DNA of 64,000 nucleotides, from positions 186,001-250,000 of the forward strand of contig JADJMO010000004.1 in assembly GCA_016709545.1 (NCBI GenBank). The letters are read 5' to 3'. The DNA comes from Myxococcales bacterium. GTDB lineage: Bacteria > Myxococcota_A > Polyangia > Polyangiales > JADJMO01. Numbering within the stretch: the first letter of the stretch is position 1; each line of letters opens with the position of its first letter. The position numbers and the translations under genes were made by a program. Below the pieces are notes generated by a model. It was not told the DNA's origin and searched no databases. It was given only the letters and a program-made list of their open reading frames with translations. Below, piece by piece: positions 38,387 through 47,241 of the stretch.

Positions 38387-39061
38387 ATGGACCCCGTCGT
38401 CGAGTGCCGCGCCGTGTCTCGCGTCTTCACCGACGGCGCCGAGCGCCGCGTGGTGCTCGACGACGTGTCGCTCACCGTGCAGGCCGGCGAGATGCTCACC
38501 ATCGTCGGCGCGAGCGGCTCGGGCAAGAGCACGCTGCTCGCGGCCCTCGGCGGGCTCGACCGCGACTACACCGGCGAGGTGCGTCTCTTCGGCCGCGATC
38601 TCGCCAAGGAGCCCGACCCGGCGCTCTCGCGGTTCCGCGGCCGCTCGGTCGGGTTCGTGTTCCAGTCGTTCCACTTGCTGCCCCACCTCACCGCGATCGA
38701 GAACGTGCTCGTGCCCGCGCTCTTCGGCGACGCCATCGACGACGCCGAGCGCCACGCGGCCGAGGCGCTCGCGCGGGTCGGGCTCGGGGGCCGCGAGCAC
38801 GACCGCACCGAGGCCCTCTCGGGCGGGCAGCGCCAGCGGGTCGCCATCGCGCGCGCGCTGCTCGCGAAGCCACCCCTGCTGCTGTGCGACGAGCCGACCG
38901 GCAACCTGGACAGCGAGACCGCGGCGTCGATCCTCGCGCTGTTCCTCGAGCTGCACCGCGCGGGCGACACCACGTTCGTCATCGCGACCCACGACGAGCA
39001 CATCGCAGAGGCCGCCTCGCGCGCGGTGGTGCTGCGCGAAGGGCGCCTCCAGGAGACCTGA
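38387..39061 (+). CDS. ABC transporter ATPase, LolD/MacB-like
   Basis: 224 residues, all motifs intact: GASGSGKST (Walker A, about 41), VGFVFQSFHLLPHLTAIENV (Q-loop and the FtsE/LolD/MacB-type sequence), LSGGQRQRVAIARAL, LLLCDEPTGNLDSETA, FVIATHDEHIA. The family powers mechanotransmission or lipoprotein-release complexes rather than substrate import. It is coupled by a TGATG overlap to its permease. Confidence 0.94.
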   Translation: MDPVVECRAVSRVFTDGAERRVVLDDVSLTVQAGEMLTIVGASGSGKSTLLAALGGLDRDYTGEVRLFGRDLAKEPDPALSRFRGRSVGFVFQSFHLLPHLTAIENVLVPALFGDAIDDAERHAAEALARVGLGGREHDRTEALSGGQRQRVAIARALLAKPPLLLCDEPTGNLDSETAASILALFLELHRAGDTTFVIATHDEHIAEAASRAVVLREGRLQET

Positions 39062-40449
39062 TGCGCGGCGCCTCCCTCCTCCGCCTGCTCGGTCGCGACG
39101 TCCGCCGCGACGGCTCGGCGCTGGCCGTGGCCGGGTTCGGCATCGCCGCCGGCACCGCGGCCCTCGCGTTCTTCCTCGCGCTCGGGCTCGGCGTGCGCAA
39201 GGCGCTCATCGGCCGCGTGTTCGTCGTCGACCAGATCGAGCTGCAGCCCAAGAAGGGCGCCGACCCGGGCATGGTCGGCCTGCTGCTCGGCGCCCAGACG
39301 CCGGCCATCCCGCCCGCGACGGTCGACGCGCTCGCGAAGGTGAAGGGCGTGCTGCACGTCTACCCCAAGCTCCGCTTCGCGTTCCCGGCGTCGGCCAAGG
39401 GGGGCAAGGAGGCGCTCGGTCGCGACGTCGGCACGAGCGAGCTCCCGGGCGACGGCATCGATCCCGCGCTCGTCGCACCCGAGCTCACGCCGCCCGGCGT
39501 GTTCCACGACCCGCTCGAGCACCCCGGCCCCGCGTGCGTCGAGGACAAGACCTGCGCCGCGCACCAGTACTGCGAGAAGCCGAGCGACGCGGCCCTGGGC
39601 GCCTGCAGCGACCCGGTGCCGGTGCTGGTCAGCCCGTATCTCGTCGAGCTGTTCGACAAGGCCATCGCCCCCGCGCACGGCCTCGCGCCGATCGGCCGGA
39701 GCGCCATCGAGCAGGCGAGCAAGGCCACGTTCGTGATGAAGGTCGGCGAGAGCGTGTTCGGCCGCAGCAAGACCGGCGCGACCCGCACGATGAAGGTGAA
39801 GATCGTCGGCCTCTCGCTGCGCGCGCTCGACCTCGGGGCGACCCTGCCGCTGCCCGTCGTGCGCCGCTTGAACCGCGAATACGCGGGCGAGGCATCCGTC
39901 ACCGCGTTCTCGAGCGTGCTCGTGCAGGTCTCGGACGGTGGCCGCCTCGCCGAGGTGGTGCGCGTCGGCGAGGGCCTCGGGCTCGAGCCCAAGGACACCC
40001 GTGCGCGCGACGTCGCGGTGCTGATCACGGCGATCACCGCGCTCTTGTCGCTGGTGGCGGCGGTGATGCTCACCCTGGCCGGCGCCAACATCGCGGGCAC
40101 GTTCCGCACGCTGTCGCTGTCCCGCCGCCGGGAGATCGCCCTCTACCGCGCGCTCGGCGCCTCGCAGACCGACGTGCAGACCTGGCTCCTCGCGCTCGCC
40201 GCGTCGATTGGGATCACGGGCGGCCTCTCCGGCCTGCTCGCGGCGCGGCTCCTCGCGGCGATCGCCGACTGGCTCGCGCGCACGCGGCTGCCGGACTTCC
40301 CGTTCAAGCCCGAGACGTTCTTCGCCTTCCCGGCCTCGATCGCGCTCTCTGCGCTCGGGGTCGCGGTGCTCTTCGCGTTGCTCGGCGCGGTGGGGCCGGC
40401 CCGACGGTCGGCCAAGGTCGACCCGGCGCGCGCCCTCGCCGGCGGTTGA
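39061..40449 (+). CDS. FtsX/MacB-type ABC permease with Cys-rich periplasmic insert
   Basis: 462 residues. First helix about 20-42, then a large periplasmic domain to about 320, then three helices (VLITAITALLSLVAAVMLTL; LALAASIGITGGLSGLLAAR; FPASIALSALGVAVLFALLG), the FtsX topology. The loop LSLSRRREIALYRALGASQT is the usual coupling segment. The periplasmic domain carries an insert near residue 158 with four cysteines (CVEDKTC, HQYCEKP, LGACSD) likely to form two disulfides. With the ATPase it may extract or move an envelope lipoprotein or toxin; the cargo is unknown. Confidence 0.88.
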   Translation: MRGASLLRLLGRDVRRDGSALAVAGFGIAAGTAALAFFLALGLGVRKALIGRVFVVDQIELQPKKGADPGMVGLLLGAQTPAIPPATVDALAKVKGVLHVYPKLRFAFPASAKGGKEALGRDVGTSELPGDGIDPALVAPELTPPGVFHDPLEHPGPACVEDKTCAAHQYCEKPSDAALGACSDPVPVLVSPYLVELFDKAIAPAHGLAPIGRSAIEQASKATFVMKVGESVFGRSKTGATRTMKVKIVGLSLRALDLGATLPLPVVRRLNREYAGEASVTAFSSVLVQVSDGGRLAEVVRVGEGLGLEPKDTRARDVAVLITAITALLSLVAAVMLTLAGANIAGTFRTLSLSRRREIALYRALGASQTDVQTWLLALAASIGITGGLSGLLAARLLAAIADWLARTRLPDFPFKPETFFAFPASIALSALGVAVLFALLGAVGPARRSAKVDPARALAGG

Positions 40450-40480
40450 CGGGGAACCCTGGGCAGAGTTTCAACGAGGG

Positions 40481-40762
40481 ATGCGTCCCTCGGAGATCTT
40501 CCTCGCGACCTTCACCTCCGTCTTCGTCGCGGAGCTCGGGGACAAGACCCAGCTCGCGACGATGGCCCTTTCGGGCGCGACCCCGAACGCGCGGTGGATG
40601 GTGTTCGGGGGATCGGCGCTCGCGCTCGTGCTCTCTAGCGCCATCGGCGTGCTGGTGGGCGCGGCCCTCGGTCGGTTCGTGTCGGTGACGACCCTTCACC
40701 GGGTCGGTGGGGTGCTGTTCCTCGGGATGGGGGCCTGGATGCTGTTCCGGGCCGGTCGCTAG
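40481..40762 (+). CDS. half-size GDT1/UPF0016 (TMEM165-like) membrane protein
   Basis: 93 residues with three hydrophobic segments. The family motif E-x-G-D-[KR]-[TS] is present as VAELGDKTQLATMAL, which in homologues binds Mn or Ca for cation/proton exchange. Most GDT1 proteins hold two such units; this has one, so it would have to form a dimer. GAGG lies just before the ATG. It ends in a shared CTAG with a convergent small gene. A manganese role is family knowledge, not shown here. Confidence 0.85.
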   Translation: MRPSEIFLATFTSVFVAELGDKTQLATMALSGATPNARWMVFGGSALALVLSSAIGVLVGAALGRFVSVTTLHRVGGVLFLGMGAWMLFRAGR

Positions 40763-41079
40763 GCGCTGGCGCGCTCGGCCTGCTCGAGCGAGCGGCTGAC
40801 GGGGACCGACTTGCGGACGCTCGAGGGCGGGTAGTCGAGGTGCGGACGGGTGGCCCGGGACGCCGCGAGGAAGTTGCGCGCGGCGTGGAAGAAGCGCCGA
40901 CGGTCGGCTTCGGTGGTCACGGGGCAGCGGGCGATCCGTTGCCAGGCCTGGAGCAGCCCGTCGTCGTCTTGGACCTCGAGGCGGAGCCGTTCGAGGAGGG
41001 CCTGGAGGGCTGCTGTGGAGGGCAGGCCCTCGTGGAGCACGATACGCGCGAGGCGCTCGAGGTCGCGAAGGTCTTCCAT
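40759..41079 (-). CDS. small protein of unknown function
   Basis: 106 residues from the ATG at 41079 (MEDLRDLERLARIVLHEGLP); a longer reading from 41160 is possible but has an Arg/Gly-rich, non-protein-like start. The first 75 residues look like an all-helical domain (TAALQALLERLRLEVQDDDG, LLQAWQRIARCPV, RRRFFHAARNFLAAS), the tail is polar. No family recognised. It shares its stop bases with the convergent GDT1 gene. Coding strength is moderate. Confidence 0.5.
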   Translation of the reverse strand: MEDLRDLERLARIVLHEGLPSTAALQALLERLRLEVQDDDGLLQAWQRIARCPVTTEADRRRFFHAARNFLAASRATRPHLDYPPSSVRKSVPVSRSLEQAERASA

Positions 41080-41263
41080 GGTTGGGCGGTTCCATAGCGA
41101 GAGCCGTGCCGGACCATTTCGGCGGGAGGCTCCGCTCGCGCCCGGATCCGCGCCGCGCACCGTTCGCGCGTCCCGTGCGCGGACTGCGGCGTATGCGGCC
41201 GGAAGGACTCATGTTAGGCCCACTCCCCCGCACCGTACGGCGGCGGCAGGAGAGGGCCTTCGG

Positions 41264-42439
41264 ATGAAGATCCACGAGTACCAGGGCAAGCAGCTGTTTG
41301 CGAAGTACGGCGTCCCGATCCCCAAGGGGATCCCCGCCTTCACCGTCGAGGAGGCCACGGCAGCAGCCAAGCGCCTCATCGCCGAGACCGGGATCCCGGT
41401 CGTCGTCGTCAAGGCGCAGATCCACGCCGGCGGCCGCGGCAAGGGCGGCGGCGTCAAGGTCGCCAAGACCATCGACGAGAGCACCGAGTGGGCGAAGAAG
41501 ATCCTCGGCATGCAGCTGGTCACCGCGCAGACCGGCCCCGAGGGCAAGAAGGTCCAGCGCCTCTACATCGAACAGGGCCTCGACATCGCGCGCGAGCTCT
41601 ACCTCGCGCTGCTCGTCGACCGCGAGAAGCGGCGCGTCGCCGTCATCGGCTCGACCGAGGGCGGCATGGACATCGAGGAGGTCGCGCACGACACGCCCGA
41701 GAAGATCCAAGGTCTACATCGAGCCCGCCGTCGGCTACGCGCCCTACATCGGTCGCGAGCTCGGCTTCGCCCTCGGCCTGCACCCAGAAGGGCCCCCGCA
41801 CTTCATCAAGCTCCTCGAGCGCCTCTACGAGCGCTTCATCACGGAGGACTGCTCGCTCGTCGAGATCAACCCGCTCGTCGTACGCAAGAACGGCGAGCTC
41901 ATCGCGCTCGACGCGAAGGTCAACTTCGACGACAACGCCGAGTTCCGCCACCCCGAGTGGGCCGAGCTCGTCGACGAGACCGAGGAAGACCCGGTCGAGC
42001 TCGAGGCCAAGAAGGCCGGCCTCAACTACGTGTCGCTCGACGGCGACATCGGCTGCCTCGTGAACGGCGCGGGTCTCGCGATGGCGACCATGGACGTCAT
42101 CCAGCTCGCCGGCGCGCACCCGGCGAACTTCCTCGACGTGGGCGGCGGAGCCAACGAGCAGCAGGTCACCAAGGCCTTCTCGATGATCCTCCAGTCGCCC
42201 AAGGTCAAGGGCATCTTCGTCAACATCTTCGGCGGCATCATGCGCTGCGACGTCATCGCCAAGGGCGTGGTCGCCGCGGCCAAGGGCCTCGACATGAAGA
42301 TCCCGATCGTCGTGCGGCTCGAGGGCACGAACGTCGAGCTCGGCCGCAAGATCCTCACCGAGAGCGGCCTGACGATCCAGTCGCCGACACCATGGCCGAC
42401 GGCGCGCAGAAGATCGTCGCCGCCATCAAGGGAGCCTGA
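41264..42439 (+). CDS. sucC: succinyl-CoA synthetase beta subunit, with two frame breaks
   Basis: Tricarboxylic-acid-cycle enzyme, nucleotide-binding ATP-grasp subunit, about 391 residues. GGAGAGG precedes the ATG. Seen: MKIHEYQGKQLFAKYGVPIP, VVKAQIHAGGRGKGGGVK, LVEINPLVV, NGAGLAMATMD, FLDVGGGANEQQV, VNIFGGIMRCDVIAKGV, RLEGTNVELGRKIL and the end MADGAQKIVAAIKG. The frame changes near 41709 (after DTPEKI, resuming at KVYIEPA) and at about 42387, where one G seems lost. The protein is otherwise complete and conserved, so I read this as an intact gene with sequence errors. sucD follows after three bases. Confidence 0.9.
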   Translation: MKIHEYQGKQLFAKYGVPIPKGIPAFTVEEATAAAKRLIAETGIPVVVVKAQIHAGGRGKGGGVKVAKTIDESTEWAKKILGMQLVTAQTGPEGKKVQRLYIEQGLDIARELYLALLVDREKRRVAVIGSTEGGMDIEEVAHDTPEKIQGLHRARRRLRALHRSRARLRPRPAPRRAPALHQAPRAPLRALHHGGLLARRDQPARRTQERRAHRARREGQLRRQRRVPPPRVGRARRRDRGRPGRARGQEGRPQLRVARRRHRLPRERRGSRDGDHGRHPARRRAPGELPRRGRRSQRAAGHQGLLDDPPVAQGQGHLRQHLRRHHALRRHRQGRGRRGQGPRHEDPDRRAARGHERRARPQDPHRERPDDPVADTMADGAQKIVAAIKGA

Positions 42440-42442
42440 GCG

Positions 42443-43310
<868 letters not shown>

Positions 43311-43335
43311 CAGCGGACCTTCGAGCTGCGTCGAA

Positions 43336-43459
43336 GAATGCCCCCGGGCTGAAAGCCCGACGGCCGCTGAAGCCCGGGGTATCGACCCGGGGTGAAAGGC
43401 CCCGGGCTTGCGGTGTTGTCGGTGCCCCGGGCTTCAGCCGCTTCAGCCCGGGGGCATTC
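43336..43459. repeat. REP-like palindromic element between sucD and serpin gene
   Basis: Perfect 18-base inverted repeat, GAATGCCCCCGGGCTGAA at 43336-43353 and its complement at 43442-43459. Between the arms are further pieces of the same G+C-rich theme (GGCTGAAAGCCC, CGCTGAAGCCCGGGG, CCCCGGGCTTCAGCCG), so the element folds into several nested hairpins. It occupies most of the gap between two convergent genes and may end transcription from both sides. The style matches dispersed intergenic REP elements; copy number in the genome is unknown from here. Confidence 0.8.
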
Positions 43460-43472
43460 ATCGGCAGGGCCC

Positions 43473-44650
43473 TCAGCTCGTCTTGCTCGGGTCGTCGACG
43501 CGGCCGACGAACAGGATGGCGTTCGAGGCCTTGTCGCGGATCGCCCACACGAACGGGTGATCGGCCTTGAAGACCACCGGCGCAGGCGCGACCGAGGTGG
43601 GCGCCGCGATCACGACGCCGGTCGCCGCGGCGGCCTCGGTGCCCACCTCGTTCACGTCGATGAACGCCTTGTGGACGGCGCGCGAGAGGAACAGCGGCAT
43701 CTTGTTCTTGTCGGCGATGCCGTTGAAGTTCGCCTTCGTCTCGTCGAAGGCTTCGGTGATGCCGAGCCCGGCGAGCGTCGGGTTCAGGTCGAGCGGGATC
43801 GTCGCCGAGAAGCGCGGCAGCGACACGACCGCCTCGCGGTTCCACGAGGTCGGCGTGCGCAGGAGCTCGAACAGGCGCTTGGTGCCGAGGGTCGCGGCGC
43901 CGTCCTTGGCCTTGGGGAGGACGATCACCATCGAGAGCGCGTGGTCCTTGTCCTTGAACTGGTAGGGCAGCTCGAGGACCTGCGCGTCGGTCGTCTCGGT
44001 GAGCGGGAAGCTCGCCGTGAGGTGCATGGTAGGCACCTTGGGGCTGGCGGCCCGGCGGTGAACGGGTCGTCGGTGGTCTGCTTCTTGTCGAACGCGGTGG
44101 CCCACTTGCCCTTGAAGTAGATCGCGTTCACGAGCACGAGGCGCGCGTTGGTCTTGATCGACTGCGCGGGGAACAGGTCCTTGATGTGATCGCTGGTCTG
44201 CTTCTGCACCCAGGCGTTGATGGTGCCGCGCGCCGCCTCGGGGTCCTTGGTGAAGTCGATGCCCTCGAGCGGCGCGGCGTACGAGGTCTTCACCGTGTTC
44301 AGGAACGCGGCCTCGAACGGCGAGCCCTTCTGGCCGAACAGGCGGTTCGCGACGCGGAGCTCCGGGTCTCCGGCGCCGTTGCTGTCGAGCCGCGCGAGGA
44401 GCGCGGAGAAGCCCTCGTGCACCTTCGTCGGGAGGTGCAGGGCCTTCTGCATCTGCTTCGCGGTATCGCCCTGCGCGCCGGCGTAGGTCATCGCGAGCGC
44501 GGTCGAGATGCTGGCCGGCGAGAACACCACGTTGCCGGGCTTCTTGGCGACGAGGGCGTAGAGGTCTTCGGCGAACGCGTTCGCGCCGTCGACGATGGGC
44601 GTGGGGACTGGGGCGAGGGCGCTGGCGGCGGCGAGGACGAGAGGGAGCAT
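43473..44650 (-). CDS. serpin-family protease inhibitor, with one frame break
   Basis: About 392 residues. MLPLVLAAASALAPVP is a signal peptide, so it is exported. Serpin signatures: NVVFSPASISTALAMTYAGA, LVLVNAIYFKGKWATAF, PFTAG, VSLPRFSA, HKAFIDVNEVGTEAAAATG and HPFVWAIRDKASNAILFVGR. The hinge EAAAAT before the reactive loop (GVVIAAPTSVAPAPVVF) is the pattern of inhibitory, not storage, serpins; loop residues are small, suggesting an elastase-like or subtilisin-like target. The frame breaks near 44060 (one base missing) and resumes at SPKVPTMHLTASF. AAAGGA lies before the ATG. Confidence 0.87.
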
Positions 44651-44720
44651 GGCTGGGTCCTTTGCGGAAGAACGGGGAGTCTGCCCGTTCCTTACGCCCG
44701 AGACCGCGCGGCGATCTCCC

Positions 44721-46262
44721 TCAGGAGCGGCGGCGACGAAGGAAGATCGCGGTGGCGATCCCGATGAATGCGAGCGCTCCCGTGTGCGTCGAAGAGCGCT
44801 CCGTCCGGCAGCTGCAGCCACCCTCCCGGGCGGCCTCGACCGGCGCACCGGTGTCGGGCGCGCCGGTGTCGGCAGGACCGCTGTCGACGCCGGCATCCCC
44901 CGCGTCGACGACGCTGGTCTCGGGCCCCGCGTCGGTCGGGACCACCGCGCCCTTGTGACAGACGTCGGCCGTACCGAGCGGCATCACCTCGCACGCGCCC
45001 GCGCCGTCGCACGTGTCGATCTCGATCGCGCCCGCGTTGCAGCGGAACGCCTTCTTCTTGTCGAACGAGCAGTTCCACAGCGGCCAGATGTCGTTGCACT
45101 TGCAGGTGCCGCCGAAGCGCGCCATGTACGTGCACCACTCCCAGATCCGGGATCGGCGTTGCGGGTGGCCGGCGCCGCCCCCAGCTGGAGCTGGCCTCGC
45201 AGTCCTTGGGCGAGGCGCTGCACGGCGTCGCTGCCGCTGGCTGGTATCCGGTCGTGGCCGATGATGTGCGCGCGGTCCTTCGCGACGCCGAACTTCTTGG
45301 TGAGGTAGGCCACGAGCTCGGCGCTCTTCTGGTACTCGACCTCGGTGTACTGGCTCTTGTTCCAGTAGCCCACGTGTTCGATGCCGATCGAGCGCTGGTT
45401 GTAGGGGTAGTTGCCCGCGTGCCACGCGCACACCGTCTCGTTCACGAACTGCCCCACGCGGCCGTCGGTGCCGACGATGTAGTGCACGCTCTTGCCCGGG
45501 TCGTTCTGCAGCGTGGCCACGCTCCCCGCCCAGCCGCCCTCGGTGTCGTGGACGACCACGTATTGCACGGCGTTGCCGCCGCGCGTCGCGTCGCACTTGC
45601 CGCTGCAGCTGGTCGGGAACCACTCCGCGCCCGGGTAGTCCACGCCCATCGTCTCGCCGAGCGTGCTCTGGTCGGGCGCGACGAGGTCGACCGTCTCGGT
45701 GAGCGCCGCCGGCACGACGTGCGGCGCGAGGGACACCGTCGCCCCGCGCGCGGCGAAGGCCCCGCCCTTCTGGGTCGCAGACCTGGTGCACGTACCAGGT
45801 GCGGTGCCGCTCGTCGGCGAACCCGCCGAGCTCGGCGACCACGCCCGCCCACCGCGGGAGCTCGGGGTCGCCCGCGACGCCCTGTTCGCGCGCGATCTTC
45901 GCGACCACCTGCACCCCCGCGTCGAGCGCGAGGTCCGCGTCGGCCTGCAGCGCGAGCTCCGTCGCGCCGACGAGCGCCGCGCCCTCGGCGAGGGTGTTGC
46001 GCTTGCCGTGGCGCAGGCACAGCGGTCCGGCGAGCGGGACGTGCGCGTCGGGCTCCACCACGCGCCGCGCGGGAATGTCCAGGCACTCCTCCACCACGGC
46101 GATCGCGACGAGCAGATCGCGGGGCACGGCGTGACGCGCGGCGAGCTCGGTGAGCCGCGCGTCGAGCGGGCCGGCGAGGGCGGCGGCCTTGGTGCGGAGC
46201 GGCGCCTCGCTGCTGCAGGCGACGAGCGCGGTCGAGAGGACGAGGAGGACGGAGGGGCGCAC
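44721..46262 (-). CDS. N-acetylmuramoyl-L-alanine amidase with MYXO-CTERM-like tail, two frame breaks
   Basis: About 513 residues. GTG start; VLLVLSTALVACSS is a lipoprotein signal. Residues 30-150 look like a degenerate lysozyme-like helper domain (ARHAVPRDLLVAIAVVEE). The Amidase_2 domain (AVQYVVVHDTEGGWAGSVAT, VHYIVGTDGRVGQFV, WHAGNYPYNQRSIGIEHVGY, AHIIGHDRIP) keeps the zinc His residues and Glu. Then a Cys-rich part, an Asp/Thr/Gly linker and the end GGCSCRTE, a membrane stretch TGALAFIGIATAIFL and RRRRS, which is MYXO-CTERM-like. Frame breaks: near 45775 (one extra C) and near 45165. It would cleave the peptide stem from peptidoglycan. Confidence 0.85.
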   Translation of the reverse strand: MRPSVLLVLSTALVACSSEAPLRTKAAALAGPLDARLTELAARHAVPRDLLVAIAVVEECLDIPARRVVEPDAHVPLAGPLCLRHGKRNTLAEGAALVGATELALQADADLALDAGVQVVAKIAREQGVAGDPELPRWAGVVAELGGFADERHRTWYVHQVCDPEGRGLRRARGDGVPRAARRAGGAHRDGRPRRARPEHARRDDGRGLPGRGVVPDQLQRQVRRDARRQRRAIRGRPRHRGRLGGERGHAAERPGQERALHRRHRRPRGAVRERDGVRVARGQLPLQPALDRHRTRGLLEQEPVHRGRVPEERRARGLPHQEVRRREGPRAHHRPRPDTSQRQRRRAAPRPRTARPAPAGGGAGHPQRRSRIWEWCTYMARFGGTCKCNDIWPLWNCSFDKKKAFRCNAGAIEIDTCDGAGACEVMPLGTADVCHKGAVVPTDAGPETSVVDAGDAGVDSGPADTGAPDTGAPVEAAREGGCSCRTERSSTHTGALAFIGIATAIFLRRRRS

Positions 46263-46319
46263 GCTCCGACCCTACCGCCAACGCTCGCCTCGCGCCTCTG
46301 TCACACCGGTGCGACAGCG

Positions 46320-47144
46320 CTACTCCGAATCCACCTCGAACGAGCTGCCGCGCGCGCCGGGCATGAGGCGCACCGTGAGGCGCGCGAGGACCCGACCCGC
46401 GGTCGCCTGCGCGGCCAGCACCGAGATCGTCGCGCGGCGGACCTCGTCGGGCACGCCACGCGCGACCAGCTTGCCGTTGGCGTCGACGGCGGCGAGCACG
46501 AGGTGCGTGCCCGTGTCGTCGATGGTGACGATCAGGAGCCCCTCGCGGAAGCGGGGGAGGATCTTGTCGAGCGCGTTCTGGGCGATCTCGGCGAGCCCCG
46601 CCGCCTCTTCGGCCGGGACGCTGGGCGAGGCAGGCGGCTGCGTGCGCGGACGCCGCGGGAACGGGTTCATCAGCGGCGACGCCGGGGCCGGCGACCGCAT
46701 CGGCGGCGGCGTGGGGCGCGGGAGCAGGACCGTGTCGAACCGCGCGAGGTACAGGGTGCGCGAGCCGTCGCCGACCACGAGCACCTTGCTCGCGCCCGAG
46801 AGCGCGCCCGCCGCGGCCGCGAGAGCGCGCGCCTCCCAGTCCTCGTGCAGGCGCACCTCCTCGGTGACCATCTCGACCAGCCCGAGCTTGTGCCCCTCGC
46901 GGTAGGCCTCGTCGACCCGCTGCCGCGTCGGCGCGCGTGGGTGACGCGTGGCCCAGCCCCAGCGGAAGGCGCCGATCTCGGGCACCCACGTCGCGATGCG
47001 CTCCGCCGGGAGCTCCTCACCTTCGCCGAGCAGACGGCAACCAATCTCGTCCCACACCCGCTTGCCGCGGAGGTCGGTGAGCATCGTGGAGAGAGCCTCG
47101 TGCTGGGCGTCGAGGTGTTGACGAAGGGCTTCGTCGAAGGGCAT
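46320..47144 (-). CDS. protein of unknown function
   Basis: 274 residues, no signal peptide. The N-terminal part (about 1-90) is helical with ATWVPEIGAFRWGWATRHP, which recalls DUF6882-type proteins where a Trp-rich strand follows a similar helix; that match is weak. A Pro-rich linker (PRPTPPPMRSPAPASP) separates a C-terminal alpha/beta part (LLIVTIDDTGTHLVLAAVDA). Cytoplasmic by sequence. It lies 57 bases upstream of the amidase gene on the same strand. Confidence 0.65.
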   Translation of the reverse strand: MPFDEALRQHLDAQHEALSTMLTDLRGKRVWDEIGCRLLGEGEELPAERIATWVPEIGAFRWGWATRHPRAPTRQRVDEAYREGHKLGLVEMVTEEVRLHEDWEARALAAAAGALSGASKVLVVGDGSRTLYLARFDTVLLPRPTPPPMRSPAPASPLMNPFPRRPRTQPPASPSVPAEEAAGLAEIAQNALDKILPRFREGLLIVTIDDTGTHLVLAAVDANGKLVARGVPDEVRRATISVLAAQATAGRVLARLTVRLMPGARGSSFEVDSE

Positions 47145-47241
47145 GCCGCACGGAGTCTAACGCGGAAGAGCTCGGGAAATCTCCGCCCCGAACGCATGGG
47201 GCTGGGCGCCGCCACTCCGGCTTCGCTAGAACGCCACGGCC

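Noticed and set aside
41080..41263. Hidden gene or riboswitch upstream of sucC
   Set aside because: No convincing frame, conserved motif or stable structure seen; only the GGAGAGG before the sucC ATG.
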